Source of the DNA: Lagopus muta
Lineage: Eukaryota; Chordata; Aves; Galliformes; Phasianidae
DNA: 64,000 nucleotides
Direction: 5' to 3'
Assembly: GCF_023343835.1 (NCBI RefSeq)
Contig: NC_064439.1
Span: 21,578,933 to 21,642,932 of the forward strand
This document shows, piece after piece, positions 43,597 to 55,700 of the stretch; positions within the stretch are counted from its first letter, which is position 1; each line of letters opens with the position of its first letter. The position numbers and the translations under genes were made by a program. Under the pieces are notes generated by a model that worked only from the letters and a program-made list of their open reading frames with translations, ran no database searches and was not told the origin of the DNA.

Positions 43597-43731
43597 ATGG
43601 CCTCCCTGGCCGAGCCCCCCGGCTCACGAGCGCACTCTCGCTCCCCGGCCCGCTCCCCCGGGCTGTCCCCGGCCCTCGGTCCCTCTCGCTGCGGCGGAGA
43701 GCGGCGCAGGGCCGCCTCAGACGCCGTGCAG
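43597..43731 (+). CDS. CFAP69: CFAP69 exon 1 (residues 1-45)
   Basis: ATG 43597 (ctccATGG context) opens a 45-codon Ser/Pro/Arg/Gly-rich N-terminus (MASLAEPPGSRAHSRSPARS...), ending at cag/gtgagc in phase 0. The N-terminus is poorly conserved in the family. The frame is open further upstream, with an in-frame ATG near 43410, but the CpG island and X-box favour 43597. ATG 43548 lies in another frame. Confidence 0.75.
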
Positions 43732-46700
43732 GTGAGCTCCCCGGAGCCCGGCCCCGCACGCACGTTATCCTGCGTCCGCGTGTCGTTTGCTGTTGGAATA
43801 AGGTGGCGCTTGCACATTTAGGGTCTAAGCACCTTGCAAGCGCGGTCTAACAGCCATGCCTAAGAAGTGTGACTTTTCCAGGAGACGCAGGTGGGGCCGG
43901 TGGATCTGAACTGCACCATCAAGCTGCTGGAAGATGCAAGCTCCGTGAGTAAGGCCGAGAGAACGTTGTTTCTGCTGCACTGGCAATAACGAGGTGTAGA
44001 AAAGCATTTGACACAACCACGTTTGTACCTGCCCCCAGGAAACCACCTGCTTTGGTGGCTGGGGCTCCAGAGCACAAAGCTGAGCTAACTGTGCAATAGC
44101 ACTTCTTCTAAAGATAGACATTTTAATGGAAAATGATACCTATGAGTTTTTTTGTCTGTTAAATATCCCTGTGTATTTGTACAGGGACACTTTTCCAAAA
44201 GAGACAAATGCTCACTCAGAAGCTAGATGTACAGTTACTGGTTTACCTGGAGTTTTAGACTGCTGAAGCCCATACCTGAAAAATGGAAGTACATACAGAC
44301 TTACTGAAAGTATGTCAGAAATTTATCCAAACCCCCAGGTTAACTGCTAGTGATCCAGAAGGATCATTATTCAAAGTTCAGCGTTCAACAGCAAATCCAA
44401 CCTCCTGGGCACACAGGAGAACAGTATCTCATAGTCTACCAGACTGTCTTTTGTGTTTGCAGAAAGATTTCACAGGCTGAAGTCACTATGCCGTTAGTCA
44501 CTTTGATCTGAAAACTTAATAATTTATATTCTTCAAATAAGAACTGATTGGTGCTTTTATAGCACTTTTTAAGTCCTTCTGAGAACTAGTCCATGTCTTT
44601 TTATTTCCCTTTTGACACAGAATAAACTTACAGACTGAAGAATATTCTGGATGGTGTAGTTTGATGCTCCTCTACACAGTATGGAGTATCTGATGAAATG
44701 CCCTCAGGATTCTGGGCTTGTAGTCTCCTGACATAACTTTCTGGCCTGCCTCAATTTGCAGTGCTCTTGCTCAGTGTGAAGGTGCTCAGGAGAGCTGGAA
44801 TGAATACTGCGTGCCCTGGCAAACTGACATAGCCATTTCTAACTTCATATTTGCAGGCAGTTTCCTAACAGGGGTAGAGCTCCATTCCAAGCAATTTATA
44901 GCTACATTTATTCACATTTATGTCATGGGAAATATAGGTTTGGTTTTTGTAGTATGCTCTCACAAAATCCCAAAGAATGTAGTAGAAAGAGCTCACACAT
45001 TTGAACAAGAGATGCAGTTTTAAAGTCTCTTTAGTTACAAACTCTGTATTTAGAGCTTGTGGCTTGATGAAGGATTTAATCCTCTTGCAAAGCGCTTTTC
45101 ATTGTGTCTTGTGACTTTTTAATCTGGTTTCCACTTTCATTTAAAATCAAAGGGGACAAATATAATCATTTAATGTTCTGAGGCAAACTGCAATTAAAAG
45201 CTACTTTCCATTCTTATATTTAAGAGCGATTTGGAAGATGAGCAGCTGAAAGTTCTCAAGAAGGTAGTCAAGTCTTTTGAAAATGGGCTTGTATCCTTTT
45301 TGCCACTCTGTAGAATACTAAAGTTGTGGTGTGCTATGTATGGTAATAGTCTGTCTTTTCAGCAAACCATTCTTGTTTCTACACGAAGAGCAGTGATAAC
45401 CCAAGTGTGTTCTCGTCAGTGATCTTATGCACATACAGCTGAGGTTGTTAGGATAGCAGGATTCCTGCATGCCTGATTCATTTGCTACAATATTAAATAG
45501 AGGAATCTCAGCTTTACAGTCTTTGAAGAAAAACGAAGACTATTCATCTGAAACTTTTGTATGTTTTCAGTAAAATTGAAGGGAGTAATTGGAAGTACTA
45601 GGGAAAATGTAGGCATTTGGAAAAATGTGATTAATTTGATACAGTTCAATTAATTGCCACAATGATTTTAGCTTTCAGATTACTTCATAATTGAGTTGTG
45701 GCTAAGCACTTACAGTCAGTATTCATGAGTAAGTTGATTTGCAGTAACTTCTAAGTTCCAGTGACCAGTTCTGTTTTGATTTTGTGCCTCTAAATTTGAT
45801 AATATATGTTTAGGTTCATATTCTCAAGCTTTATGGGACTAGAATAGGAAAGGATTTAAATACCACAATGCTGCTTCAGACAGAATTTAGGTAGATAAAT
45901 CTACCTAAATGATTTTTAAATCTACCTGAATGATGTTTCTGTCCTATATTTTTAGATACCCAGTTCTGAACTTCCAGTGAGTTCAGCTGAGAAAAAAGCT
46001 AAATGAGACCTGCGGGAGTTTCACTTCTGTAAAAGGAAGGCTGCTTCCAAAGATCAAAGTGTAGACTCACGAGCTTCATTTTACTCTTCTAACTTTAAAA
46101 GCACTGACCTTGGTTGTTCTTAGTTCTGTCTTTGAAATATGATACAGTTTCCAAGCTCTTCATTTAATTCATAGCAAAACAAACGTTTGGATTTCCTTAG
46201 CTTTAAATTAAAAGCCCATTAAGGATTTAACACAAATAATGGACATTCTTAACCTGTGTGCAGAAAAAGTGAATGAACAAGAAGCTTTCATTGAGCCCGT
46301 ATGTGAACTTATTAAGTTATGTGGGTAAGTATCTAAGCCTTTTTATAGATTTCAAACACTACTTGTTAACACATTCATACAGTTTCTAAAAGAACTCCTG
46401 TATTCCTATGGCACCTGCAATAGAAGGCATCTACTTCTGCAAGGTATCTATTATGTCACCCTTCCTTTTCATGAACAGTTTTTACCTTGAGTCCATTTTC
46501 TACTGGCATGAAAGGCACAATTCAGGAGCCAAGAATCAGTGGAGCCACATATTACATCATGAAAAACTTCCAGCTTACTTGGAAGTAAGATTCCCCAAGG
46601 TGCTTCATTGCCTACAGTTAAGTTATTATAGGGCTGCTGCCCTCAAGAGATTCAGCTGTTAAGTCTTGCTGAAGTGTGTTTTGATGTTTCAAATGAGCTT

Positions 46701-49700
46701 GCTCAGTGAGTTTAAAAAAACTGACACTTAAATAGCTGAAGGTAAGCTTTGGGAAATGACAGGCCATGTTGCAAAAGAGGAAATGTTATGGCAATTGAAG
46801 GATTTCAAGTTGCTTTACGAACGTGTTTTATAAACTTTTAACATCTTCATTGTCATACTGTACTGCAAATTACTAGTAGAATAGAGTTCAGGTGTTACCA
46901 TACTTGTCCATACCTGTCTCCTTCTTCTGAAGAACTTGTAAATTATAAGTTGCTCATGGACTTTTCTGTAACAAGTTAGTCAGCTATTACAATTGGTGAG
47001 AACAAGGAAGAGAAAAATTATGCCATGTAGTAAATGAGTGAGCTGGTATTCAAAAAGGGTTTTGCATAGCTTTCTTTCAGCTGTTGGCTTTAGTAAACAT
47101 AACATTTTTGAGCTGAATCTTTTACTTCAAAAAGCAGATATACTGCTTTACTTTGCTGCCATACAGTGGAGAATGAGAAAATACATCATGGGGGTTCATT
47201 TCCCTGTGTGTGTGCCAGAAACGTGGCAAAACTGGGAATGAAGATATAGAGTCAATGAAATGTAGTTGTGAGTAGTGTAGTAGTAGTTTTTTTTGTAGTA
47301 GTTCAGCAACTTTAGTTATTTTGTTATTTAGTTATTTATTTTGAATGATTGTGCCCTTGGGTTTTACTTTAATTTTTATATTATGGAAGTTCCCCCACAA
47401 TTCATTACTTAACATGACAAAGAGAAGCCTGAAACTAGGGGAGGAGCTGCAATTTAACAATTCCTTTTTGATACTAGAACTCTCATAGCAGAATTTTCCA
47501 CTTTTTTTGTAGCTGCAGCTATTTGCCTGTCTTCCCACTTATTTCAGTGTCTGTGTCTTTTTCTTCCCCCACCCTTTCCCACCCCACACATTTATTCTAT
47601 TACTCGATCTCTCCTTTTCTCTGGCTGTGTTTACAGAGGTAAACCTGCCGGAAAGCTGTTTCTGCACTGTGAGCAGCACAGACCTCAGCATGGTATTGTA
47701 ATGTGTACTCTTAGGGAATTTTTAGCTCTTACATGTTTATGTCATATTTGAGTATTTTGCAAGTGTTATTGGATATTTCTTAATATCCTGTTTTTAAAAA
47801 TGAATATGTAATTGGACTATTTTGAGTCAGTTTATTGGTTTTATTTTCATCTATTTCTAGAGGTCTTGCCTGGGGATATGATCTTTTTTTCCATCTCTGC
47901 TTATATCTCTTCATAGTGAGACTCTGCAATAGCTTGACAGTACCTCTGTTCGATTCCATCTTCCACACTTAACTGACATTTGTTTGTTCAAAGAATTGCT
48001 GATTATACCAAATATGAATTATGGAAATGTTCTCTGTGAAATACCTACTACTGTTTGCCAAAATGAAGTTGCCAAATTGTGGAACTGGAGCTCTCAGTAT
48101 AGAAACAGCATGGCAGAGGATGTATTTGTCTTGCAAAAAGTGTCCATGTTTGCAAAAATGCTTGAAGGAAGGAGAGAAAAAAAACGTTGAGCTTTCCTGG
48201 TGGTATATTAAAATATTCTTCTGCAGTATTTTAAACATGCTTGTAATATTTCTTTATTTCATTTTGTAGTTTGCCATTTCAAAAAAAGAAATTATCAGAT
48301 GAAGTAAACTATTCTGCGGCAGTTTCAAAATCCATTGCACAACTTGGTGAGTGTAGACTGAGATGCCATAACACCATCAATATATAAAATGAACTGAATT
48401 ATTATCACAATTTTAATTGCTTGTTACTTCTGTAGTAAGTGCACATCATTTATTTTGATTATTCAGTCAGTGCTCTGTGGTTTTTAGTGTTTAGATACCA
48501 CTCTTATTTTGCTGTGCAGCTAACCCAGGGATTAGCTAGCAGTTACCTGTTTGCCAATGTCAGAAGCTGTGTGAGATAACTTTATCAATGCAGTTGAAGA
48601 ACTAAACTTGTTTGAATCAAACTTGTTTGATTGCCGTTTGCTCTGAGAAATGTGTGTATTACTACACTGAAGTCTGGGATAAGGGGAATATGTTCCTTTT
48701 AGTCTTTGAAACCAAATGGAATAAAGATGTTAGAAACAGTAACTCTTAAATTTCAGCTTCTGCCTTCAAAACCTGGAAGCCTGAGTTTTATCACCTACAA
48801 AGGCAAAGTACAGCAAGTCAGTGTAATGCTGTGCCTTACTAGGAGCAGCAGTTCCTGACCTTGACCTTTGGCTTGCATCTGAGCTTTAAGCTTCTATCCA
48901 TTTTAAGAGAGCTTTAGAGGAAAAAGTGTCAAACTCATCTATCAGTGTCACTGGGCATCTAAGTACCACAGTATCTTGTTAAATGACCTTGCATGTGATA
49001 TCTGTGATTTTCAAAGGAAGTATTGCAAGTCTTGTAGATCAAAAGCAGTATGTGAAGCAAAACTGACTTATCAACTCACCTGATGGTAAAGATTCCATCA
49101 ATAGTATGGATGGCAAGGTATCCATCTAATTCTAATGGTTCTAATGGTACAGGGTAACACAATCAGCCTATCACAAATGGAAGAAAGATTGTCCTTCAAA
49201 TCGATGACAAAGAAATCATTCTTAAGTCTTCATTTTCATATTCCCAGATAGATAAAAGAATGGGCTGTGGGCTTCAGATAGTTCCAGATTCTCCTTAGGG
49301 TAGCCTGTCCAAAAAGAGATACTAAAATCTGAAATTTTATGTATATGATCTATGCTGGGCCCTGTAGGTCTCACGGGGTTTCTTTTTATCCTGTGGAAAA
49401 GGAATGCTTTTCATGCTCCCATTATGTCATATCATGTCTGCTTGAAGAGTGTCTGACATGATGACAGCAGCCTGGTGTAGTAGCTTTCTCCTGAGTACCT
49501 TCTGGAATAACATCCTGTCTCACAAGGATCTGTAGCCATAAAGCAGAGGAGGTCACTTTTGGATAAAACTTACGTTGCTCCTCCAAGGCTACTTTGTCGT
49601 ATTCGGTGTTGGGGTTTTGGTTCCTGGAGTATTTTATAATCCAACTGCTCGCAAAATAGAAAGATTTGTAGGGGGTATGGCCAGAGGAAACGCAAAGTAC

Positions 49701-52700
49701 TGAAAATGGAATGATGGTGAATTTCTATAACAATTATTAACTTTGTACAATTATTAACTTTGTACAATTATTTTGTTTTTCTGTTTCTGGCAGGTTGTTT
49801 GATGAGGGTGCCAAGTTCTCGAGTTAGAATACAAATCTGTAAGTGTATAATTAGCTTTTATAAGATGGAGCTGCCAAAAAAACTACTTCCAGGTAAGGCA
49901 CAGTGTTTTCAAGAAGAAATGTCAGAAGAAATCTGTGTTTGTAGCCAGCTAGTTTGAAATAGATCCTTTAATTAGGTGATTTTTTTTCTATATAACCATA
50001 GTCACTCTTATATTAAGTATGTAGCATTGCTGAGTGTACAATTAATACATCTTTACAGACATGCATACTCCAAGTATTAAATTATTTCATCAGTGTGCAA
50101 TGAATTATTTATTACATTTATACAACTAGGATTAAGTAGTATTCAGAAGATGTGAAGCAGTCACAAGCTCTCTGAAAAAATGGGTAATAGAGGAAAAAAG
50201 ACTAATTAGGACCAGATTTATAAGAAAGGAAACATAATTTTCAGCTATGTATATGTAGCAACTCTGGTTTCTCTTGCGTTGCTCATAAGGGAGCAACTTC
50301 TGAACCCATCTAATTTTAATCATGTCCTTATGGAAACATTTCAGCATAGGCTCTGAATAAATTATGGAACTTATCTGCAGAAAGAGGCTGGGTATGGCTG
50401 CAGATGAGCTCAGGCATGATCCTGTGCAGTATGGATATGTATGCAAACTAGTCAGAATGCACTATATTTATTCCTTATGACGACGTCAGAGTCTGTTACA
50501 AGAAAAAGTCAGGCATGAATCCCCTCTTAGAGGGGCACATGATCAGTGCTGGAAGGCAATACTAGGTTGTAATGTGGCCAAGCTACAGGTGAGAATTGGT
50601 GCAGTGTGGATCCAGAGCGCAGCTGAGGTAGCGTGCTGGACTTCAGTATGCCCCCCTGCTGTGTTCCCATGGTGTAGCATTAGCTCCTGGGCCCTCTGGC
50701 TAGTCATCATTTATTTCTGGAGGCCTAAGGAAACTGTCACTGCAACAGCCCTCACAAGGTTCTGGAAGCATGGAAGCATTTAAATCTGTTCTTAACTTAC
50801 AAGAGAGATTCCAAGTTCTACGAGCATGTAGGTGTATGTGCCTATGTAGGCATTTAGCTGTGTCTATGAATAATTCAATCAACATAATTGAATGTTAAAA
50901 TACAGAGAGATTTTATTTTTCTTCTCCAGATTTAGGTATCTAAAAAAAAAAAAAAAAAAGTATTTCAGTCTGACTTTGTGAATCAAATTCTTCATCTCTA
51001 AGCATTCTTCATTTTGTGTGTCTGTGCTATCCCCTCTTATTCACATATTTACCAGGTCAAGATGCCGAATCTGTTTGAACTTGTTAGTATGTAAGCTTTT
51101 CAGTGCCTTTAATAATACTTGTTACCTTGCCACCTGTAATTTTTTCTGGTCTGCTCTGTTTTTTGAGATGTGGGAGGCTGCTATTGCTGAATGCGCTGGA
51201 TGCTGGCATGCCAGACAGTGTTGCAGTGATGTTCTGTTTTATCTACTGTACTTTTTCACAATTGCTAATATTTCCTTGGATCTTTTGAAACTTTCCCTCA
51301 GAAATTGAGCTGATGTTTTTCTAGAGCAGTCCATAAGGATCTCTTATTTATAAAATGATACCATTTAGAACCTATGAGAGTTTATACTTAATTAAAGCAG
51401 CCTTTCACTATGTGTGTTATTTGTGTTTTATGTTATTTAATATATATATTTAAGCTATTTAAGATACACTTTACATTCACAAGTTAACATGTGTAAATGT
51501 AAATTCTCTGCGCTTCCCCTTCCTCTGTAATTCAGTGATAAAATATGGATTCCCATGTTCATGGGCAAAAGTAAAACCAGGGATGCATTAGAAATTCAGG
51601 CATGTAAATCAAAGTTTGGATTCACATGCTTTAAGTAATATGATAGTGGAAGGCATTAATTCTAGTGCAGAGACTAAAGAAAAGAACTAGGTCCTGCACC
51701 AGCACGTACTGCATGACCTGAAGAAGGAAGACCTCTCCCTGCACATCGTTTCGCTCTTGTCATTCTAGAAAGCAATTTATGTATTTATATAACATTTTAG
51801 TCTTCTAGAAGGTAAGTCTATTGAGTATGCTTTAGGCACTGTTAATACTCAGATATAATCAGCTCCCGGTGTTTTATTAGATTTTTTCCATTGATTTAAA
51901 TCTAAAGAAATATGCCACTCCCATCTCAATCCTTTTTTGATAAAGGATGAATGATTCATGAAGTAACCGAAAATCTGAATTTACTGTGTTGTAATAAAAC
52001 CTATTCTTTGTGCAGGTTACCAGCCAACAAGTGCAAACTATAAGATTCAGATGGCTGAATTAGGAGGATTAGCAGAAACTCTTGTTTTATCTCTAGCATT
52101 AGTTGAAAATCAACTTACTGAGAAGTTGTGGGTTCTTAAAGCTCTTGAGCACCTCTCCAGCTCTGGTTAGTACAGATTGTTCTTTCAACAGTCTTACTAT
52201 CCTTGATCATTTGTTCTCTAGAAGAATGACTGACGTACTTAGAATTAATTGTTCAGGTTTTCATAATTTCAGGAGTAAATTGCAGACATATGATGAAGGC
52301 TCAAGCAGCCAGCAGACTCTGTTTGTATCTAAATGTCACTGATCCCTCAGGACAGCTGGTGTTCCGCTCATCAGAAATCTTATGGAATCTACTAGAAAAT
52401 ACCTCAAAAGAAGAAGTTGTTAATCAAGTCAGTAGCTTGGAATGTATACAGTAAGTACAGTGAAGCATTTTATGAATTACTGTTGTAATTTTAAAGCACT
52501 AAAGCACTGTTATTGTGTTGCATAATTATAAGTGGTGGTGGGGTGATGGAACAGGTTGCCCTGAGAAGGTGTGGGTGCCCCATCTCTGGAGGCATTCAAG
52601 GCCAAGTTGAATGGGATCCTGGACAGCCTGATCAACCCTGGCTGGCAACCCTGCCCTTGGCAGGTGGTTGGAACTAGATAATCTTCAACCTAAGCCATTC

Positions 52701-55700
52701 CATGATTCTGTGGTAAAATTAGTAAGAAAGTCTGTATTATGGCATCTGAGGCTTTGTTTTAAATCTTCTGCTGAGGTAGGTAATGAGTTCTCAGTGAATT
52801 ACACTGTTTTTGCTACTTGGGATTGTATCATCTCTTCTCAATAACCACTCAACAGCATCCACAATTGAATAATCATTATGTCTTTCAATTAAGTAAGTCA
52901 TTATAGCACATACAATAGAAGATGCAATTTGAAATACAAATTGTAGGCAAGGTGCATATATGCTTAAATTGTGTTTCTAGTGGTACACGTAAGAATTCAT
53001 TTCATATTTTGTTGTTGTTTAACAATAAGACTTTGAAAAGTATGATGCTGAATGAGGATCCTTATATCTAGAGCTGTCTAAAATTAGGATATGGAGAGAG
53101 TAAAATGCTTTTCACTTTATTGTAAGTGCACTGAAGGAAGCATTTGTGGACCGGCTCATAAATGGTTTTCGCCATTCTGATCGTCAGCTAAGGAACGACC
53201 TCCTGGTGATTGCCACATTAGTAGCTGAAAACTCTGCAGCATCTATGATTGTAAGTATTCATAATTGTATTTTTAAGGGTGGTAACTTTCCCTTTTTTAT
53301 TGTATATTTAAATAGTTTTAAATATTTAAATAGTTTTCACTGTTAAGCTTCTGTTTGTTAAAATCTGTCTTCAGTGCTTAGCTCTTAGGTCTGCTAAGCC
53401 AGGAATCTTTTTTCTTTTTGCTGTTCCTTCTATCTCAGAGAGATTACAAATCTGTATGTCATTAGTCTGGTATGCTAGCATCAACTTTATTTGGTACTTA
53501 GGAAGCTAGCTAATAATGTGCAAAAGTTAGCTCCTGTACATGTTCTCAGATGTTAATAATGTGCAAAAGTTAGCTCCTGTACATGTTCTCAGATGTGCCA
53601 TTCTGTAGCAGGGAGTTTTGCACTATGTTTTATTTGTTGTCTGAAGATGCAAAAGTACCAGCTGTATTCAGATAGCCCAAACTTAACCAAAGTACCTTAG
53701 CCTTGTATGAAATGACCTCAGATTTAAATAAGATGCTGAAAAGAAAATTGACTAGATCCAGTTAATGAGACAGATAAATTCTCTCTAAAACCACATCATC
53801 TAAATGTAGCCCTAAATGCATTACCATGACCTGTCTAAAAAGTAGATGCGTCATTCTTTCGCTCCAGAATGTTTTTATGCCAGAGTTTCCATGAGGAACC
53901 TGATAGAAGGCAACTTTTTATGGCTGTTGATATTCTTTTACTCTTGTATAATCAAAAGATATCAAATATGTTATAATCACAACACAATCGAGAGAGTTAG
54001 ACAAAGTAGACAATGATCACAAAAAGAGAATAGGTGGAAGAGCTTACCCTTCAGCTGAGCTCACCACAAAACACCAAGAGAGGTGATCTCCAGAAGAGAT
54101 CCTTCCCCTCTGGTAGCCAGCTCTTAAATAGGTCTAGGAGAGGTGCAGCCTGGCTCCCCCCCTTCCGGCAGCACAGCTGAATTGCCTTCACCTGTGCTCC
54201 TCTGGCTGACTCATGGCTCACCTCAGGTGGTCAATCAGAGGTTCAGGCCATGACTCAGCAGTTCCCATACAACTCTCGTGCTTTACAGTTGAGATTTAGG
54301 ATGCTGGCATAAAAGCAGAATGACTAAGTAATCAAATTACTGTCTGTGCTGATCAACTGGCTGTTCAGGAATGGGTTATTTTCAGGGAATTCATATCTAA
54401 GCCTCTGCAGAATTTTCCTATTTGACTATATTGCCAAATAGATTTTACAGTCTGTGTGAAGATTACAGATTCTTCATTCAGTTTTTCCATTTTATCACTC
54501 ACATCAAGGAATGTCTGTCATACTATTGCAGAAAGATATTTGATGTCTAAAGCATTCAAATTGTTTACATGGCTGCAGAAACAAGGCAGTTTTTTTTTCC
54601 TACAAGAAACAATAACAAAGACATGGCATTTTAAGTCCTTGTACTAAAAATAAATAGTGTGAACTCTGCTCACGCTGTGTGCTGGTGGAAGGCCCTGTGA
54701 TGAGTTTGCCTGAGTGCTGAGGCCAACTTAATGTGTTTTTTGTTCAAGAGCAGTGTCCTACTAACTACATTTACCTGGTTTCCAATCATCTCAGAAACAG
54801 CTCTTTTGTCTCCAGTGTGCTCTGTGGACAACCCCTGTTGTCCATAGTGATATTGGACGTGATTATCCTTCTGGTTGTCTAGTAGCACTATCATATTTGT
54901 AAATCCAAGTTGCTCATACATGCAGTTTTCGTAAGCTTAATTGTAAAGCACTGAAGCTGAAATTGTATGTTGTGATGACCTTGATGTACAAAGTTCTGTG
55001 TTCTTCAAATGCGTTTTGAAAGAAAAGAAAAGAAAAAAAGCCTCAATCTCACAGCACTGAGAATGTTGTTCTCCTGTGTGGTAGATTACAATAGTGAGCA
55101 CATGTGTTTGGGACTTCCCCATACAAGTTCAGATTTGCTGGGTGAGACATGGCTTTAAAGAATTGTTAATAAGTATTGTACAGTGTCCAAATTGAACTCT
55201 TTGATAAAATTCTGTATTTTGCTATAAAATACATTAAATTCTATGTTCTGAAGAAAAAGAGAAAACAAAATTAAATAATCAGTTTTAATTTTACAGCAAT
55301 TTGTTTCAATTAATGTATTTATTTTTGAATGCCTACTAGGAAAGTGGATTTACAATGCTGTTAATAGTACTTGCAACGTTTACTGAAGGTAAGAAGTTTC
55401 ATACTATGTAATCACATTTTTTTTTCTTTTAATTGAAATATTGTCAGAATGTATCTATTAACATATCGATTTCCTTCACAGCTAAAATTCCCAATCCTTT
55501 GTTAAAAGGTCTTAAACTTACCTACTCTTACGAAGACTTTGAGATGAAGAAGTTGTTGTTTAACATAATAGGGATCTTTTCTAAAGACCCGCATGCTGTA
55601 CAGGTAAGTTCTAAGATAACAGAAGATACAGTAAGCCAAAAAAGAAAATAAGTAAAAAATTCACGATTTCTATTTATCTGTTCATCTGACATAGTCCAGT

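Larger units (their letters stand above)
43485..43770. promoter_or_regulatory. CpG island, CFAP69 promoter and first exon
   Basis: Short GC- and CpG-rich block directly around the CFAP69 start codon, with AT-rich sequence on both sides. No TATA box is evident. The RFX X-box half-site at 43542-43555 lies inside it. Confidence 0.85.

Noticed and set aside
43548-43731. ATG 43548 in a CCATGG context as the CFAP69 start
   Set aside because: Its frame does not join exon 2 in the CFAP69 reading phase. It is at most an upstream or overlapping start codon.
50480-50790. GC-richer patch in CFAP69 intron 6 suspected to be a repeat or an alternative exon
   Set aside because: I could not match it to CR1, to the LTR-like repeat or to CFAP69 protein. 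Its 69-codon frame has no support.
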